This document shows positions 39,382-48,833 of a stretch of DNA of 64,000 bases, piece by piece. The stretch's first letter is position 1. Each line of letters starts with the position of its first letter. The stretch covers positions 1 to 64,000 of the forward strand of contig CAVPOY010000013.1 of the NCBI GenBank assembly GCA_963707135.1, given 5' to 3'. The translations under genes and the position numbers were made by a program. This DNA comes from JBGSTR01 sp963707135 (GTDB lineage Bacteria > Pseudomonadota > Gammaproteobacteria > Chromatiales > Chromatiaceae). The notes beneath the pieces were generated by a model. That model was not told the DNA's origin. It made no database searches and worked only from the letters and a program-made list of their open reading frames with translations.

Positions 39382-41103
39382 CTAGATCACGCTTACCTTC
39401 AGCAGCTCGTTACCGGCCGGATCGGCGAGGTGCACCGCGCATCCCATGCAGGGGTCGAAGCTGTGGAGGGTGCGCAGGACCTCCAGGGGTTGCCCGGGGT
39501 CGTGCAAATGGTGTCCTCGCAGGGCGGCGTCATAGGGTCCCTCCCGACCCAGGGCATCGCGGGGGCTGGCATTCCAGGTGGTGGGCACCACGGCCTGGAA
39601 GTTCTCGATCAGGCCGTCGGCGATGACCACCCAGTGGGCCAGCGCACCGCGAGGCGCCTCCATGAAGCCCACGCCCTGGGCCTGGGGCGGCCAACTGGCC
39701 GGGTCGAACAGCGCGTCGTTGAACACGGTTACGTTGCCGGCGGCGATGTTGTCCATCAGGCGCCGGTACCAGAGCTCCATCTGACCGGCCAGCGCGCCGC
39801 ACTCGATGCCGCGCGCGGCGGTGCGTCCGAGGGTCGAATAGAGTGCGCTCAGCGGCATCTTCAGCTCGCCGAGGAAGCGGTTCACGCCCTCGCGCACCGC
39901 CTCGTTGCCCTGGGCGTACATGATTACGACCCGCGCCAGCGGGCCGACCTCCATCGGGTTGCCGTACCAGCGCGGCGACTTGACCCAGGAATACTCGGCG
40001 TCCAGGTCCAGCTGGCTGTAAGGCAGCGGCGGGCCGGTGTAACGGGGCCGGGTCTCACCCTCGTAGGGGTGCAGCGGTGCGTCCTTGCCGGCGCTGTAGT
40101 CGTACCAGGAGTGACTGACCAGCTCCTGGACCTGGTTGACGTCGTTCAGGTCCACCTCCAGGACCTGGGAGAGGTCGCGCCCCAGGATGGCCCCGCGCGG
40201 GAAGAAATAGCCCGCGGGGTCGGCGATGTCGTACTGGGGGAAATCCCCGAAGGACAGGAAGTTGCCCAGTCCCTCGCCCTTGTTCGCCCAGTCCTTGTAG
40301 AAGCGGGCGATGGCGAGCAGGTCGGGCAGGTAGACCTTGTCGACGAACTCGCGCCCCTCGGCGATCAGATCCGCGACCAGGGCCAGATTGGTGCCGTTCA
40401 CGGCGGTGGTCTCGCCGCGAGTGTCGATGGCGCAGGGCATGCCGCCCACCACGAAGCTCGGGTGTGGGTTCTTGCCGCCGAAGATGGCATGCACCTTGGC
40501 GATGCTGCGCTGCCAGCCCAGGGCCTCCAGGTAATGGGCGAAGGCCAGCAGATTGATCTCCGGGGGCAGCTTGTACTCGGGGTGACCCCAGTAGGCGTTC
40601 TTGAAAATGCCGAGCTGGCCGGCATCGACGAAGCCCTTGAGCTTCTGCTGGACCTCGGCGAAATAGGCGGTGCTGTTGTTGTGCCAGTCGCTGATGCAGC
40701 GCTGGGCCTGGGCGGTGAGGGCCGGATCGGCGTTCAGGGCGGAGACCACGTCCACCCAGTCCATGGCATGCAGGTGATAGAAATGGACCACGTGATCCTG
40801 GATGTACTGCGCGCCGTTCATCAGGTTGCGGATGATCTCGGCGTTCTCCGGAATCGGGTAGCCGAGGGCGTCCTCGACGGCGCGCACCGAGGTGATGCCA
40901 TGGGAGGTGGTGCAGACCCCGCAGATGCGCTGGGAGAAGGCCCAGGCCTCGCGGGGGTCGCGCCCCTGCATGATCATCTCGATGCCGCGGATCATGGTCC
41001 CGCAGCTGGAGGCGCGGGTGATGTCGCCATTGGCGTCGACCTCCGCCTCGATGCGCAGGTGGCCCTCGATGCGGGTGATTGGATCAACCACTACTCTAGT
41101 CAT
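39382..41103 (-). CDS. hupL: [NiFe] hydrogenase large subunit (group 1)
   Basis: A 573-residue catalytic subunit that binds the Ni-Fe(CN)2CO centre and oxidises or makes H2 in the periplasm. The N-terminal L1 motif is QRICGVCTTSHG near residue 59, and the C-terminal L2 motif DPCMGCAVH is followed by a 15-residue tail to be cut off by HupD. TRIEGHLRIE near the start is also typical. The order is hupS, hupL, then the haem-motif protein gene. Confidence 0.97.
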   Translation of the reverse strand: MTRVVVDPITRIEGHLRIEAEVDANGDITRASSCGTMIRGIEMIMQGRDPREAWAFSQRICGVCTTSHGITSVRAVEDALGYPIPENAEIIRNLMNGAQYIQDHVVHFYHLHAMDWVDVVSALNADPALTAQAQRCISDWHNNSTAYFAEVQQKLKGFVDAGQLGIFKNAYWGHPEYKLPPEINLLAFAHYLEALGWQRSIAKVHAIFGGKNPHPSFVVGGMPCAIDTRGETTAVNGTNLALVADLIAEGREFVDKVYLPDLLAIARFYKDWANKGEGLGNFLSFGDFPQYDIADPAGYFFPRGAILGRDLSQVLEVDLNDVNQVQELVSHSWYDYSAGKDAPLHPYEGETRPRYTGPPLPYSQLDLDAEYSWVKSPRWYGNPMEVGPLARVVIMYAQGNEAVREGVNRFLGELKMPLSALYSTLGRTAARGIECGALAGQMELWYRRLMDNIAAGNVTVFNDALFDPASWPPQAQGVGFMEAPRGALAHWVVIADGLIENFQAVVPTTWNASPRDALGREGPYDAALRGHHLHDPGQPLEVLRTLHSFDPCMGCAVHLADPAGNELLKVSVI

Positions 41104-41190
41104 CTGTGTACCCCTGCCCGGGGGCGCGGGCGTCGCCGCGCCGGGCTGTTACGGTGAGAAAGGGATCCCGAATCCGCCGCGACGGCGGCG

Positions 41191-42171
41191 CTAGAAGCCG
41201 AGGTCGTAGAAGCCGGCCACGCCGGCGTCGACCCGGTCCCAGAAGTCCGGTTGGGAGCAGCCGATGCAGCCGTGGCCCGAGTGCATCGGGTAGCTGGTGC
41301 CCTGGTTCCACTTCAGGCTGCTGCAAGCGTTGTAGGTGCTTGGACCCTTGCAGCCGAGCTCGAACAGACACCAGCCCTGGCGCGCGCCCTCATCGTCGAA
41401 GGACCGGGCGAACTCCCCGTTCCGGTAGTGCTCCAGGCGGCTGCAGGAGTCATGGACGGTCCTGCCGTAGTACACGAGGGGGCGTCTATGCGCATCCAGA
41501 TCCGGGGCGGTCCCGTGGGCGAGGAACCAGGCGATGGTCCCGGTCAGGACCTCCGGCACCGGCGGGCAGCCGGGCAGGTTGATCAGCGTCTGGGCGGGGA
41601 TCAGTCCCTGGTTCATGAGCTCGTCGACGCCCAGCGCGTCGCCCGGGTTCGGGTAGGCCCGCGGCAGCCCGCCGAAGGCGGCGCAATTGCCCACCGCCAG
41701 CACCAGGGCGGCGTTGCCCACCGCCTCACCGACCGCATCCAGGGCCGAGCGCCCTCCGATCGCCGACCAGGCGCCGCCCTCGCGCAGGGGTACCGAGCCG
41801 TCCACCACCAGGACGTAGCCGCCGGCGGCGATGGTTTCATCGCGCGAGCGCTCGGCGGCCTCGCCGGCGGGGCCCATCAGCGTGTTGTGGTAGTCCAGCG
41901 AGAAGTGATCGAGGATCAGATTCTCGATGGTTGGCTCGTAGGCGCGCAGCAGCGACTCGCTGCAGCCCGTGCACTCCTGGGCGGACAGCCAGATCACCGC
42001 GGGGCGCGGCGCCGCCGCCAGACTCTCCGCGAACCACCCGTTGAGGTCACGCGGCAGGGCCAGCGAGGTGGCCGTGATAGAGCAGAATTTAAGGAAGGCC
42101 CTGCGTGAAACACCCCGCTGGCGCAGGGAATCAAGCAGCGTTTCACTCGACACGGCATTTCGATTTGCCAT
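41191..42171 (-). CDS. hupS: [NiFe] hydrogenase small subunit with Tat signal
   Basis: A 326-residue iron-sulfur subunit. The Tat motif SRRAFLKF is at residues 22-29, followed by a hydrophobic stretch, and exports the assembled pair to the periplasm. Cluster ligands: ECTGCSES, GNCAAFGG, PGCPPVPE for the proximal [4Fe-4S]; HDSCSRLEH, WCLFELGCKG, YNACSSLKW and HGCIGCSQPDFW for the medial and distal clusters. The proximal motif has Gly where O2-tolerant enzymes have an extra Cys, so this is probably a standard O2-sensitive enzyme. The C-terminus ends at GFYDLGF without the usual membrane helix, so it is predicted to be soluble. Confidence 0.96.
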   Translation of the reverse strand: MANRNAVSSETLLDSLRQRGVSRRAFLKFCSITATSLALPRDLNGWFAESLAAAPRPAVIWLSAQECTGCSESLLRAYEPTIENLILDHFSLDYHNTLMGPAGEAAERSRDETIAAGGYVLVVDGSVPLREGGAWSAIGGRSALDAVGEAVGNAALVLAVGNCAAFGGLPRAYPNPGDALGVDELMNQGLIPAQTLINLPGCPPVPEVLTGTIAWFLAHGTAPDLDAHRRPLVYYGRTVHDSCSRLEHYRNGEFARSFDDEGARQGWCLFELGCKGPSTYNACSSLKWNQGTSYPMHSGHGCIGCSQPDFWDRVDAGVAGFYDLGF

Positions 42172-42744
42172 TGCGCCACCCCGGCTGATTGCGTTGATTC
42201 GTTGTTATTCGCCGCGTCCCCTCCATGGGATTGAATGGAAGGGCGCGACGTTTTTGGAGCGTTTTCGTTTCGGCCCAACAGATGTTGGCAGGGTCAAGAC
42301 TAGGTAGTCTGATCGGGGGCTTTCGTGACGTGCGCGACAAAAGAGCGCAGGTGGAAGGTCTCTGTTTTTGAACTGAGAGATCGGTTCACCCGCGGGTGAG
42401 AAACGGCGCGCAGAACTGCATCGCCCGGGGGGAACGGGCTGGCGTGCTTTTCAAGCCCATTGGCACTGATTGCTCGCCGGTTCGGAGGGCAGGGCCCGAG
42501 GGTCGTGGCGTCGATTCACGACGGAGCGCTTGGTTCCGGGATCCGGCCGAGATGGGAACAGCGCATCGAGGTGGTTGGCTAGCCGCGGCGGACGGGATGC
42601 ACGCGCTCAATGGCGAGCATCCGTCAGCCGCAACTGCACGCCACTCGTGAGATATGGGACCATGCGTCCGTGCGCGCATCCGGTCGGCAAGTCGCCTGAA
42701 ACGACTGGCGCCAGCAAACCAACCAGCTCCCAAGGAGTTATGAC
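42172..42744. promoter_or_regulatory. Divergent promoter region of the hydrogenase operon and gnd, with a 14-bp palindrome
   Basis: 573 bases without a gene separate hupS from gnd. At 42386-42399 lies the perfect palindrome TCACCCGCGGGTGA, a good candidate for a dimeric repressor or activator site. I looked for a sigma-54 type -24/-12 element upstream of hupS but found none that is convincing. A GGAG-type ribosome site at about 42733 serves gnd. Confidence 0.5.
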
Positions 42745-43761
42745 ATGCAACTCGGAATGATCGGCCTCGGGCGCATGGGCGCCAATATGGTTCACCGGCT
42801 GATGGTCGCGGGGCACGACTGTGTCGTCTACGACCGGGACCGGAAGGCGGTCGACGCGTTGGTCAGGGAAGGCGCGATCGGCGCTTCCGATATCGCCGAC
42901 TTTTGCGCCCGGCTGACGTCGCCGCGCGCGGCCTGGATCATGGTCCCGGCGGCGGTGGTAGATGGCGTCATCGCCGACCTCAGGCCCCATCTGCAGCGGG
43001 GCGACATCATCGTCGATGGCGGTAACTCGAACTACAGAGAGGACATCCGCCACTCGGAGTCCCTGGAGGAAGCGGGCATCCGGTTTCTGGACTGCGGCAC
43101 CTCCGGCGGAGTCTGGGGCCGCGAGCGCGGCTACTGCCTGATGATCGGCGGCGATGGTGATGCGGTTCGACATCTCGATCCGATCTTCGCGGCGCTCGCT
43201 CCCGGTGCCGGTGACATCGAGCGCACCGTCGGGCGCACGGGTGAGCGGAGCGCGGCCGAGAGGGGCTATCTCCATTGCGGCCCGAGCGGTGCCGGGCACT
43301 TCGTCAAGATGGTCCACAACGGTATCGAGTACGCGCTGATGGCCGCCTATGCGGAAGGGTTCAACCTTCTCGGGCATGCCGGCGTCGGCCGCGAGGACCG
43401 GGCCGCGGACGCCGAAACGGCACCACTGGAGCACCCTGAGCATTATCAATACGACATCAATCTGGCCGACGTCGCCGAGGTCTGGCGTCGCGGCAGCGTG
43501 GTTTCCTCATGGCTCCTGGATCTGACCGCTATCGCGTTGCACGGCGACCGGGACCTGAACGACTTTGGCGGCCGCGTATCGGACTCCGGTGAGGGCCGCT
43601 GGACCTGCCAGGCCGCGATCGAGACGGGCACCCCGGCACCGCTGCTGACGGCCGCTTTGTTCGAGCGGTTTGCGTCCCGCGGCGAGGCGGACTTTGGGAA
43701 CCGGATCCTGTCGGCGATGCGCTATCAGTTCGGCGGTCATCACGAGAAGCCGGAAACCTGA
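42745..43761 (+). CDS. gnd: 6-phosphogluconate dehydrogenase, NAD-dependent short type
   Basis: A 338-residue enzyme converting 6-phosphogluconate to ribulose-5-phosphate and CO2. N-terminal Rossmann motif GLGRMGANM at residues 7-15; substrate and catalytic motifs CGTSGGVWG near 117 and HFVKMVHNGIEY near 192 (catalytic Lys). Short length (the classic type is about 470) marks the GndA/YqeC type, which mostly prefers NAD+. Precedes zwf on the same strand, forming an oxidative pentose-phosphate pair. Confidence 0.94.
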   Translation: MQLGMIGLGRMGANMVHRLMVAGHDCVVYDRDRKAVDALVREGAIGASDIADFCARLTSPRAAWIMVPAAVVDGVIADLRPHLQRGDIIVDGGNSNYREDIRHSESLEEAGIRFLDCGTSGGVWGRERGYCLMIGGDGDAVRHLDPIFAALAPGAGDIERTVGRTGERSAAERGYLHCGPSGAGHFVKMVHNGIEYALMAAYAEGFNLLGHAGVGREDRAADAETAPLEHPEHYQYDINLADVAEVWRRGSVVSSWLLDLTAIALHGDRDLNDFGGRVSDSGEGRWTCQAAIETGTPAPLLTAALFERFASRGEADFGNRILSAMRYQFGGHHEKPET

Positions 43762-43827
43762 GACGAAGGCGATCGGTCCGGGACCGGTCGAATTCCAGCT
43801 ACTGCAGCGCATGTCTACCGGAGTCCC

Positions 43828-45378
43828 ATGATGTCCCTCATACGAACTGATTTCACCGAGGCGCCGCCAGCGCCGCCGAATGTGATGGTGATCTTCGGCG
43901 CGGGCGGTGACTTGACCGCGCGGAAGCTGGTCCCGTCCCTGTTCCACCTCAGCGCCGCGCGCTTGCTCCCTGACAGCTTCGCGGTGCTCGGGCTGGACCG
44001 GCTGGAGATGGATGATGACGGGTTTCGGGCCCGTATCGGCGAGCCTATGCGGGAGCATCTGGGGGAGGCGTTCGACCAGGGCGTCTGGGAGCGTCTCGTG
44101 GCCCGCATCCATTACATGCAGGTCGACCTGCTCGATGGCACGCATTACGAGCGCCTGTGCGAGCGCCTGAGCCGACTCGACGCCGAGCGAGGTACCGAGG
44201 GCAACTACCTCTTTTATCTTGCGATCCCGCCGAGCCTGTTCGGCCAGGTCACGGCTCAGCTTGGGGACGTTGGCCTGCTGCACGAGACCGAGAACGACTG
44301 GCGCCGCGTGATCATCGAGAAACCCTTCGGCCGCGACCTGGAATCGGCGATTGCCCTGAATCGCGAGCTTCACCTGCACATGGATGAAGATCAGATCTAC
44401 CGGATCGACCACTACCTGGGCAAGGAGACTGTGCAGAACATCATGGTTTTCCGGTTCGCGAACGGTTTCATCGAGCCGCTCTGGAACCGGCAGCACATCG
44501 ACCATGTGCAGATCACGGTCGCCGAATCCGTGGGCGTCGAGCACCGAGGCGCCTATTATGAGGAGGCCGGTGCGCTGCGGGACATGATCCCTAACCACGT
44601 GCTGGTCCTACTCGGGTTTCTGGCGATGGAGCCGCCGAACTCGTTTAAGGCCAAGGCCCTGCGTGATGAGGTCAACAAGGTGCTGGACGCGATTCATCCG
44701 CTGACTCCCGAACAGGTCCTTACCTGCGCGGTGCGCGGTCAGTATGGCGCCGGGACCATGCCGGACGGACAGAAGGTCCCCGACTACCGATCGTCCCCGG
44801 GAGTCGACCCCAACTCGCGCACCGAGACCTTCGCGGCGTTGAAGCTGAGCATGGACAATTGGCGCTGGGCGGGGGTGCCCTTCTACCTGCGTACCGGCAA
44901 GCGGCTGACGGCCCAATACACGGAGGTCGCGATCCAGTTCAAGCAGGCACCGACCATCATGTTCGAGGACACCGATGTCGATGAGCTACGGCCGGACATG
45001 CTGGTGCTCAGAATACAGCCGAACGAAGGCATCCAGATGAGCTTCGGCGCCAAAGTCCCGGGCCCGACAATGCGAATTGGGACGGTCAACATGGACTTTT
45101 CCTACGAGGACTACTTCGGTAACAAACCGGCCACCGGCTACGAGACGCTGATCTACGATTGTATGAACGGCGATGCGACGCTCTACAAGCACGCCGAAAC
45201 GGTCGAGAAGGGCTGGGGGATCGTACAGTCGGTGCTTGACGTCTGGAACGCCCTGCCGCCGCGCGATTTTCCGAACTACGCTGCGGGCACCTGGGGACCG
45301 CCGGCTGCCGGCGACCTGACCAAGAACGACAGCCGGCTGTGGCGGCGTATCGAGGCCCTGAGGAATCACCGCGGCTGA
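43828..45378 (+). CDS. zwf: Glucose-6-phosphate 1-dehydrogenase
   Basis: A 516-residue enzyme, first step of the oxidative pentose-phosphate pathway. The cofactor motif GAGGDLTARKL is near residue 25, EKPFGRDLESA near 165, and the substrate/catalytic motif RIDHYLGKETVQN near 192. Full length. Translation can start at either of two adjacent ATG codons (43828 or 43831), preceded by GGAG. Operon with gnd, 66 bases upstream. Confidence 0.97.
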   Translation: MMSLIRTDFTEAPPAPPNVMVIFGAGGDLTARKLVPSLFHLSAARLLPDSFAVLGLDRLEMDDDGFRARIGEPMREHLGEAFDQGVWERLVARIHYMQVDLLDGTHYERLCERLSRLDAERGTEGNYLFYLAIPPSLFGQVTAQLGDVGLLHETENDWRRVIIEKPFGRDLESAIALNRELHLHMDEDQIYRIDHYLGKETVQNIMVFRFANGFIEPLWNRQHIDHVQITVAESVGVEHRGAYYEEAGALRDMIPNHVLVLLGFLAMEPPNSFKAKALRDEVNKVLDAIHPLTPEQVLTCAVRGQYGAGTMPDGQKVPDYRSSPGVDPNSRTETFAALKLSMDNWRWAGVPFYLRTGKRLTAQYTEVAIQFKQAPTIMFEDTDVDELRPDMLVLRIQPNEGIQMSFGAKVPGPTMRIGTVNMDFSYEDYFGNKPATGYETLIYDCMNGDATLYKHAETVEKGWGIVQSVLDVWNALPPRDFPNYAAGTWGPPAAGDLTKNDSRLWRRIEALRNHRG

Positions 45379-45474
45379 TTTGCGGGCGAGCCCAGCAAGC
45401 AGCGGTTCACTGCCGTACAAGGATGCGCGCATGGCTCGCGGCGAATGCCCTCGCACCGCGCACTGTTCTTTCGC

Positions 45475-47619
45475 TCAGTCGATTGTCCCCTTGGCCGCAT
45501 CCGCCTCGTCTGAATAGATCGCGAGCGGCGTCTTGCCGCTGATGCGCGTCGAGTGGCCGGACTTGACGACCTCAAGATTTGCAAAATCGTCGCTCGGCTT
45601 AAAACCCGCAACCTGCAGCAGACGAATATTGTGGCTCTCGACGACCTTAACATTCGCGGCGCCCTTGGGTCGCGCGTTGCCCGCGAAGCCGAACAAGCGA
45701 ATATTCGACGAGCGGTTCACCAGCAGGACCCCTGGTCCATGTTCGCCCTTCGGCCACTCGGCTGCCTCGGCCTTTAGATAATAGATGTTCACATTACTGG
45801 CATCCCTGATTTCGGACTGAGGCCAGACCGCATCGCGTTCAATATTCAACCCGTAGAAGCTCAATGGCTCGCGTGTCCCATTTACCAAAAGATGCGAATA
45901 ATCCTTGTGACGGGTAGACCCGTGCAGGTGGCCCCATTCGGCCGCCACAGCGTACCAACGTCCCCCGCCCGAGTGGCTAATAAGGAAGGTGTGATGCGGC
46001 GTGCCGGGAAGCTTTTTTTGGTAGTAAGGGTCTTTAGGCCCAACCATGATGTCGCGGACGATCGATTTTCGCCCGGCCCGCCAATGCACCGGCGTGACGT
46101 TGGGGCTTGTTGTCTCGAGGAGAACGAACGAGAGAGAAGGCCCTGCGTTGGCGTCGTCGACCGTCGTCAGCATCGGCGTTCCCGGGCTCGCATTCCAAGC
46201 CGGATTCTCTCGTAACACCGAAGCGGTCTTGCCTACACCGAAAAGGTGGCTATCAGGTCCCAAGACGATTGTATCGGAGATCAGGTATGTGCCCTTGGGA
46301 AGTAGAACGGACCGGTTTACAGAAAGCGCCTTCTTGATCGCGGCCGTGTCGTCGTTGTCGTCATCGGGTATCGCACCGTACGCTCGCACATTCGCCGCGT
46401 CCGCATCCTCGAACGATGGAAATGAGTCGTCCCATAAGTGTGGTTTGATGAGCCCGTCTATGGACGGGGCGGCCGATGGACTGGTATCGGCCAAGACGTA
46501 CCCCTCGGCATGCTCCCGACCTCCAACGAGAGATACATAACCATTGCCCGTGTATACGTACCGCGATACTTTTGTCCAACCTTCCTGCGCCTCTAGGCTC
46601 TTCTGCTTTTTGATGCTGACAATTTCCTTCGTCCCTCGAATGTAGACATTGTCTAACGTGAGTATCTTCCGAGCGGCATTGTCGAGGGCCGTTTGGCCGG
46701 CAGCTTCTATCACTCCGTCGACCAGTGCGATTCCTTTACCCACCTTGGGTCCGCCCCTTACCAGGCGGATAGCAGGCCCATTGGTTGTCTTCCTTATGTG
46801 GAACCCTACCAGCGATAGCAGCGAATGCCCCTCCCAGTGAACGGCAACATCCTGTTGATCAAGGAATCGACATCCGACAAACAATGGATATCGTGCCGCC
46901 TTTTCCGCAAAAACGCCATAACGGCCGCCCTCGACGATTGCATTATAAACTCCGCCGCCTTGACCGGGGGAATCATAGAAGCCCGCGAATGCGCCGTCCG
47001 CAAGTATCTTGACATTCTCAATGGTAGAACCCTGGGATCCGGCGTGACGGATGCCAACCGCCCCCGCATTTCGTGGAGATCTAATGTCTGCGGTCAAATC
47101 CTTTACGACTTGATTGAATGAGATGCTAGCCTGCTGATCTTCCGGGTCGTCGCTCCCGGCATTATTCCCCTTGTAGGGTTCAGCCCAGATCCATATGAGC
47201 GGTTTCGGCGCCTTCGGGTCGTCGAACCCTGCCGCTCCCGAGGCGAGCTTCAGAATAGACTCTCCCTTGGAAGAGCCTGTTAGTGTGCAGGGGAGTCGGC
47301 GTTCGATGCGCCACTTGCCATCGATGTGCTTGGTTTGCTGAGAGCATTTCAGGGTATCGGAGATCTGGTATACGCCAGGGGGGATGAAGGTTGTCATTCC
47401 CTTGTCGCGGGCCGTGATCATTGCGGCCTGGATGGCGGCCGTGTCGTCGGACTCGTCGTTTGGCGTGGCGCCATGCTCAAGGACGGATAGCACGCCGATT
47501 TCGTGGAGTGCCTTAGGAGTATCGTTATTGGCGGCAGCGACGTCAGTCGTAGGAATAAGAAACGCGAGCGGGAGAAAAAGGCCGATTTTAGCGACAGGAA
47601 GGGCGTATCGATGCAGCAT
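45475..47619 (-). CDS. Secreted right-handed beta-helix protein with two pectate-lyase-3-like repeats
   Basis: A 714-residue exported protein (signal peptide about 1-29). Two repeats begin with the same motif: LEHGATPNDESDDTAAIQAA near residue 48 and VRAYGAIPDDDNDDTAAIKK near 410; each is followed by a stretch rich in turns typical of a beta-helix. Such pectate_lyase_3/GH55-like proteins act on beta-glucans or other polysaccharides outside the cell. Base composition is visibly less GC-rich than both neighbours and the gene has no functional link to zwf or the DHOD-like gene, which suggests transfer. The substrate is unknown. Confidence 0.78.
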   Translation of the reverse strand: MLHRYALPVAKIGLFLPLAFLIPTTDVAAANNDTPKALHEIGVLSVLEHGATPNDESDDTAAIQAAMITARDKGMTTFIPPGVYQISDTLKCSQQTKHIDGKWRIERRLPCTLTGSSKGESILKLASGAAGFDDPKAPKPLIWIWAEPYKGNNAGSDDPEDQQASISFNQVVKDLTADIRSPRNAGAVGIRHAGSQGSTIENVKILADGAFAGFYDSPGQGGGVYNAIVEGGRYGVFAEKAARYPLFVGCRFLDQQDVAVHWEGHSLLSLVGFHIRKTTNGPAIRLVRGGPKVGKGIALVDGVIEAAGQTALDNAARKILTLDNVYIRGTKEIVSIKKQKSLEAQEGWTKVSRYVYTGNGYVSLVGGREHAEGYVLADTSPSAAPSIDGLIKPHLWDDSFPSFEDADAANVRAYGAIPDDDNDDTAAIKKALSVNRSVLLPKGTYLISDTIVLGPDSHLFGVGKTASVLRENPAWNASPGTPMLTTVDDANAGPSLSFVLLETTSPNVTPVHWRAGRKSIVRDIMVGPKDPYYQKKLPGTPHHTFLISHSGGGRWYAVAAEWGHLHGSTRHKDYSHLLVNGTREPLSFYGLNIERDAVWPQSEIRDASNVNIYYLKAEAAEWPKGEHGPGVLLVNRSSNIRLFGFAGNARPKGAANVKVVESHNIRLLQVAGFKPSDDFANLEVVKSGHSTRISGKTPLAIYSDEADAAKGTID

Positions 47620-47700
47620 TGAGGGTCCTGAGCGAGAAAATTCTAGAAACGGTGACGGCAGGTTTGATGGAGAATTGCCCGTGGCGTCATACGGTTCTGG

Positions 47701-48717
47701 TCACACCATTACGCCCGGGGAGAAACTGTAACTGTCGAGTATGTTGACGTAGTTCGCCCGCTCAAATTCGGCCGGGTTCGGTACCGTAAGCGCGCTCACC
47801 CGGCCGCGGAACTCCTCGACGGAGTCGAAGCCCTGTTCCGCCATCCAGCCGGTAAGCCCGTCGATGAAGCGCGACAGGTAAGCGGGCCCCTTTGCGAGCA
47901 ACGCGGTGCATAGATGCACGACGTCGGCGCCGGCGAGCAGCAGCTTGATCGCATCGTCAGGAATGTGGACACCCCCCGTCGCGCCGAGCGAAAGGCCATT
48001 GACGCGTCCGTAGAGTATGGCGATCCAGCGCATCGCGAGCAGCGCGTCGGCTGACGTGGACGGGTGCAGGCTAGGCTGGAGTCGAAGGCTGTCGATATTG
48101 ATGTCGGGCTGGTAGAACCGGTTGAACAGCGCCACTCCGTTCGCGCCCGCAGCGGCGAGCCGATTCACCATGTTGCCCACGGAGCTGAAGGAGGGCGACA
48201 GCTTCATGTTGACCGGCAGCTGGATCTGGCTGCGCAGCTCGGTCAGAAGGTCCAGGTAGCGTTGCTCGACCTCCGCCCCGGTCTGACCGATGTCCGCGGC
48301 GACATAGTAGACGTTGAGCTCCAGCGCGTCCGCACCCGCTTCTTCGAGCTCCTTCGCGTGGGAAATCCAGCCGCTGGTCGTTACGCCGTTGAGGCTCGCG
48401 ATGACCGGGATGTCCAGCGCGTCCTTGAGCCGCCGTATGTTGTCCAGGTACAGATCCAGGCCGCTTTCGAAGTCCTGCCAGGCGGGCAGGAACCCGTCGC
48501 CGGCCTCCGCGAAGCCGATCTCCTGGTGGTGCAGGAAGCGCACCATGGACTCGGATTCGGCGCTGATGGCCTCTTCGAACAACGACCACATGATCACGGC
48601 CGCGGCACCGTTGTCCTCGAGCTCCCTGGCCATGTCGACGCCCTTGGTGAGGGGGGAGGCGGAGGGTACGAACGGGTTCTTGATGGTCAATCCGAGGTAT
48701 CGGGTCGTCAGGTCCAT
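47701..48717 (-). CDS. Dihydroorotate-dehydrogenase-like flavoprotein linked to nifJ
   Basis: A 338-residue TIM-barrel flavoprotein of the DHOD-like family: TTRYLGLTIKNPFVPSASPLT at the start, ASLNGVT near 110, MKLSPSFSS near 180, GATGGV near 255. It is probably not the pyrimidine enzyme, since members of this family commonly lie beside nifJ, as here (116 bases away, same strand). The electron donor or acceptor is not known; a role with the pyruvate oxidoreductase is inferred from position. Confidence 0.85.
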   Translation of the reverse strand: MDLTTRYLGLTIKNPFVPSASPLTKGVDMARELEDNGAAAVIMWSLFEEAISAESESMVRFLHHQEIGFAEAGDGFLPAWQDFESGLDLYLDNIRRLKDALDIPVIASLNGVTTSGWISHAKELEEAGADALELNVYYVAADIGQTGAEVEQRYLDLLTELRSQIQLPVNMKLSPSFSSVGNMVNRLAAAGANGVALFNRFYQPDINIDSLRLQPSLHPSTSADALLAMRWIAILYGRVNGLSLGATGGVHIPDDAIKLLLAGADVVHLCTALLAKGPAYLSRFIDGLTGWMAEQGFDSVEEFRGRVSALTVPNPAEFERANYVNILDSYSFSPGVMV

Positions 48718-48833
48718 CGCGTTTCTCCAGCGCGGTGCGCAGTTGACTGTTAGGGCGGCGCCGAACGGCCGTTCCGCCGTTGATCAAGCCGCTGCGGATC
48801 GGGCGCCCGCCAGCCTAGCGGGAACCTGTCTGA

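Noticed and set aside
41191..42171. Oxygen-tolerant membrane hydrogenase
   Set aside because: The proximal cluster motif is ECTGCSES, with Gly where the tolerant enzymes have an extra Cys, and no membrane anchor is present.
42172..42400. Sigma-54 promoter for the hydrogenase operon
   Set aside because: No GG-N10-GC spaced element on the minus strand that is convincing.
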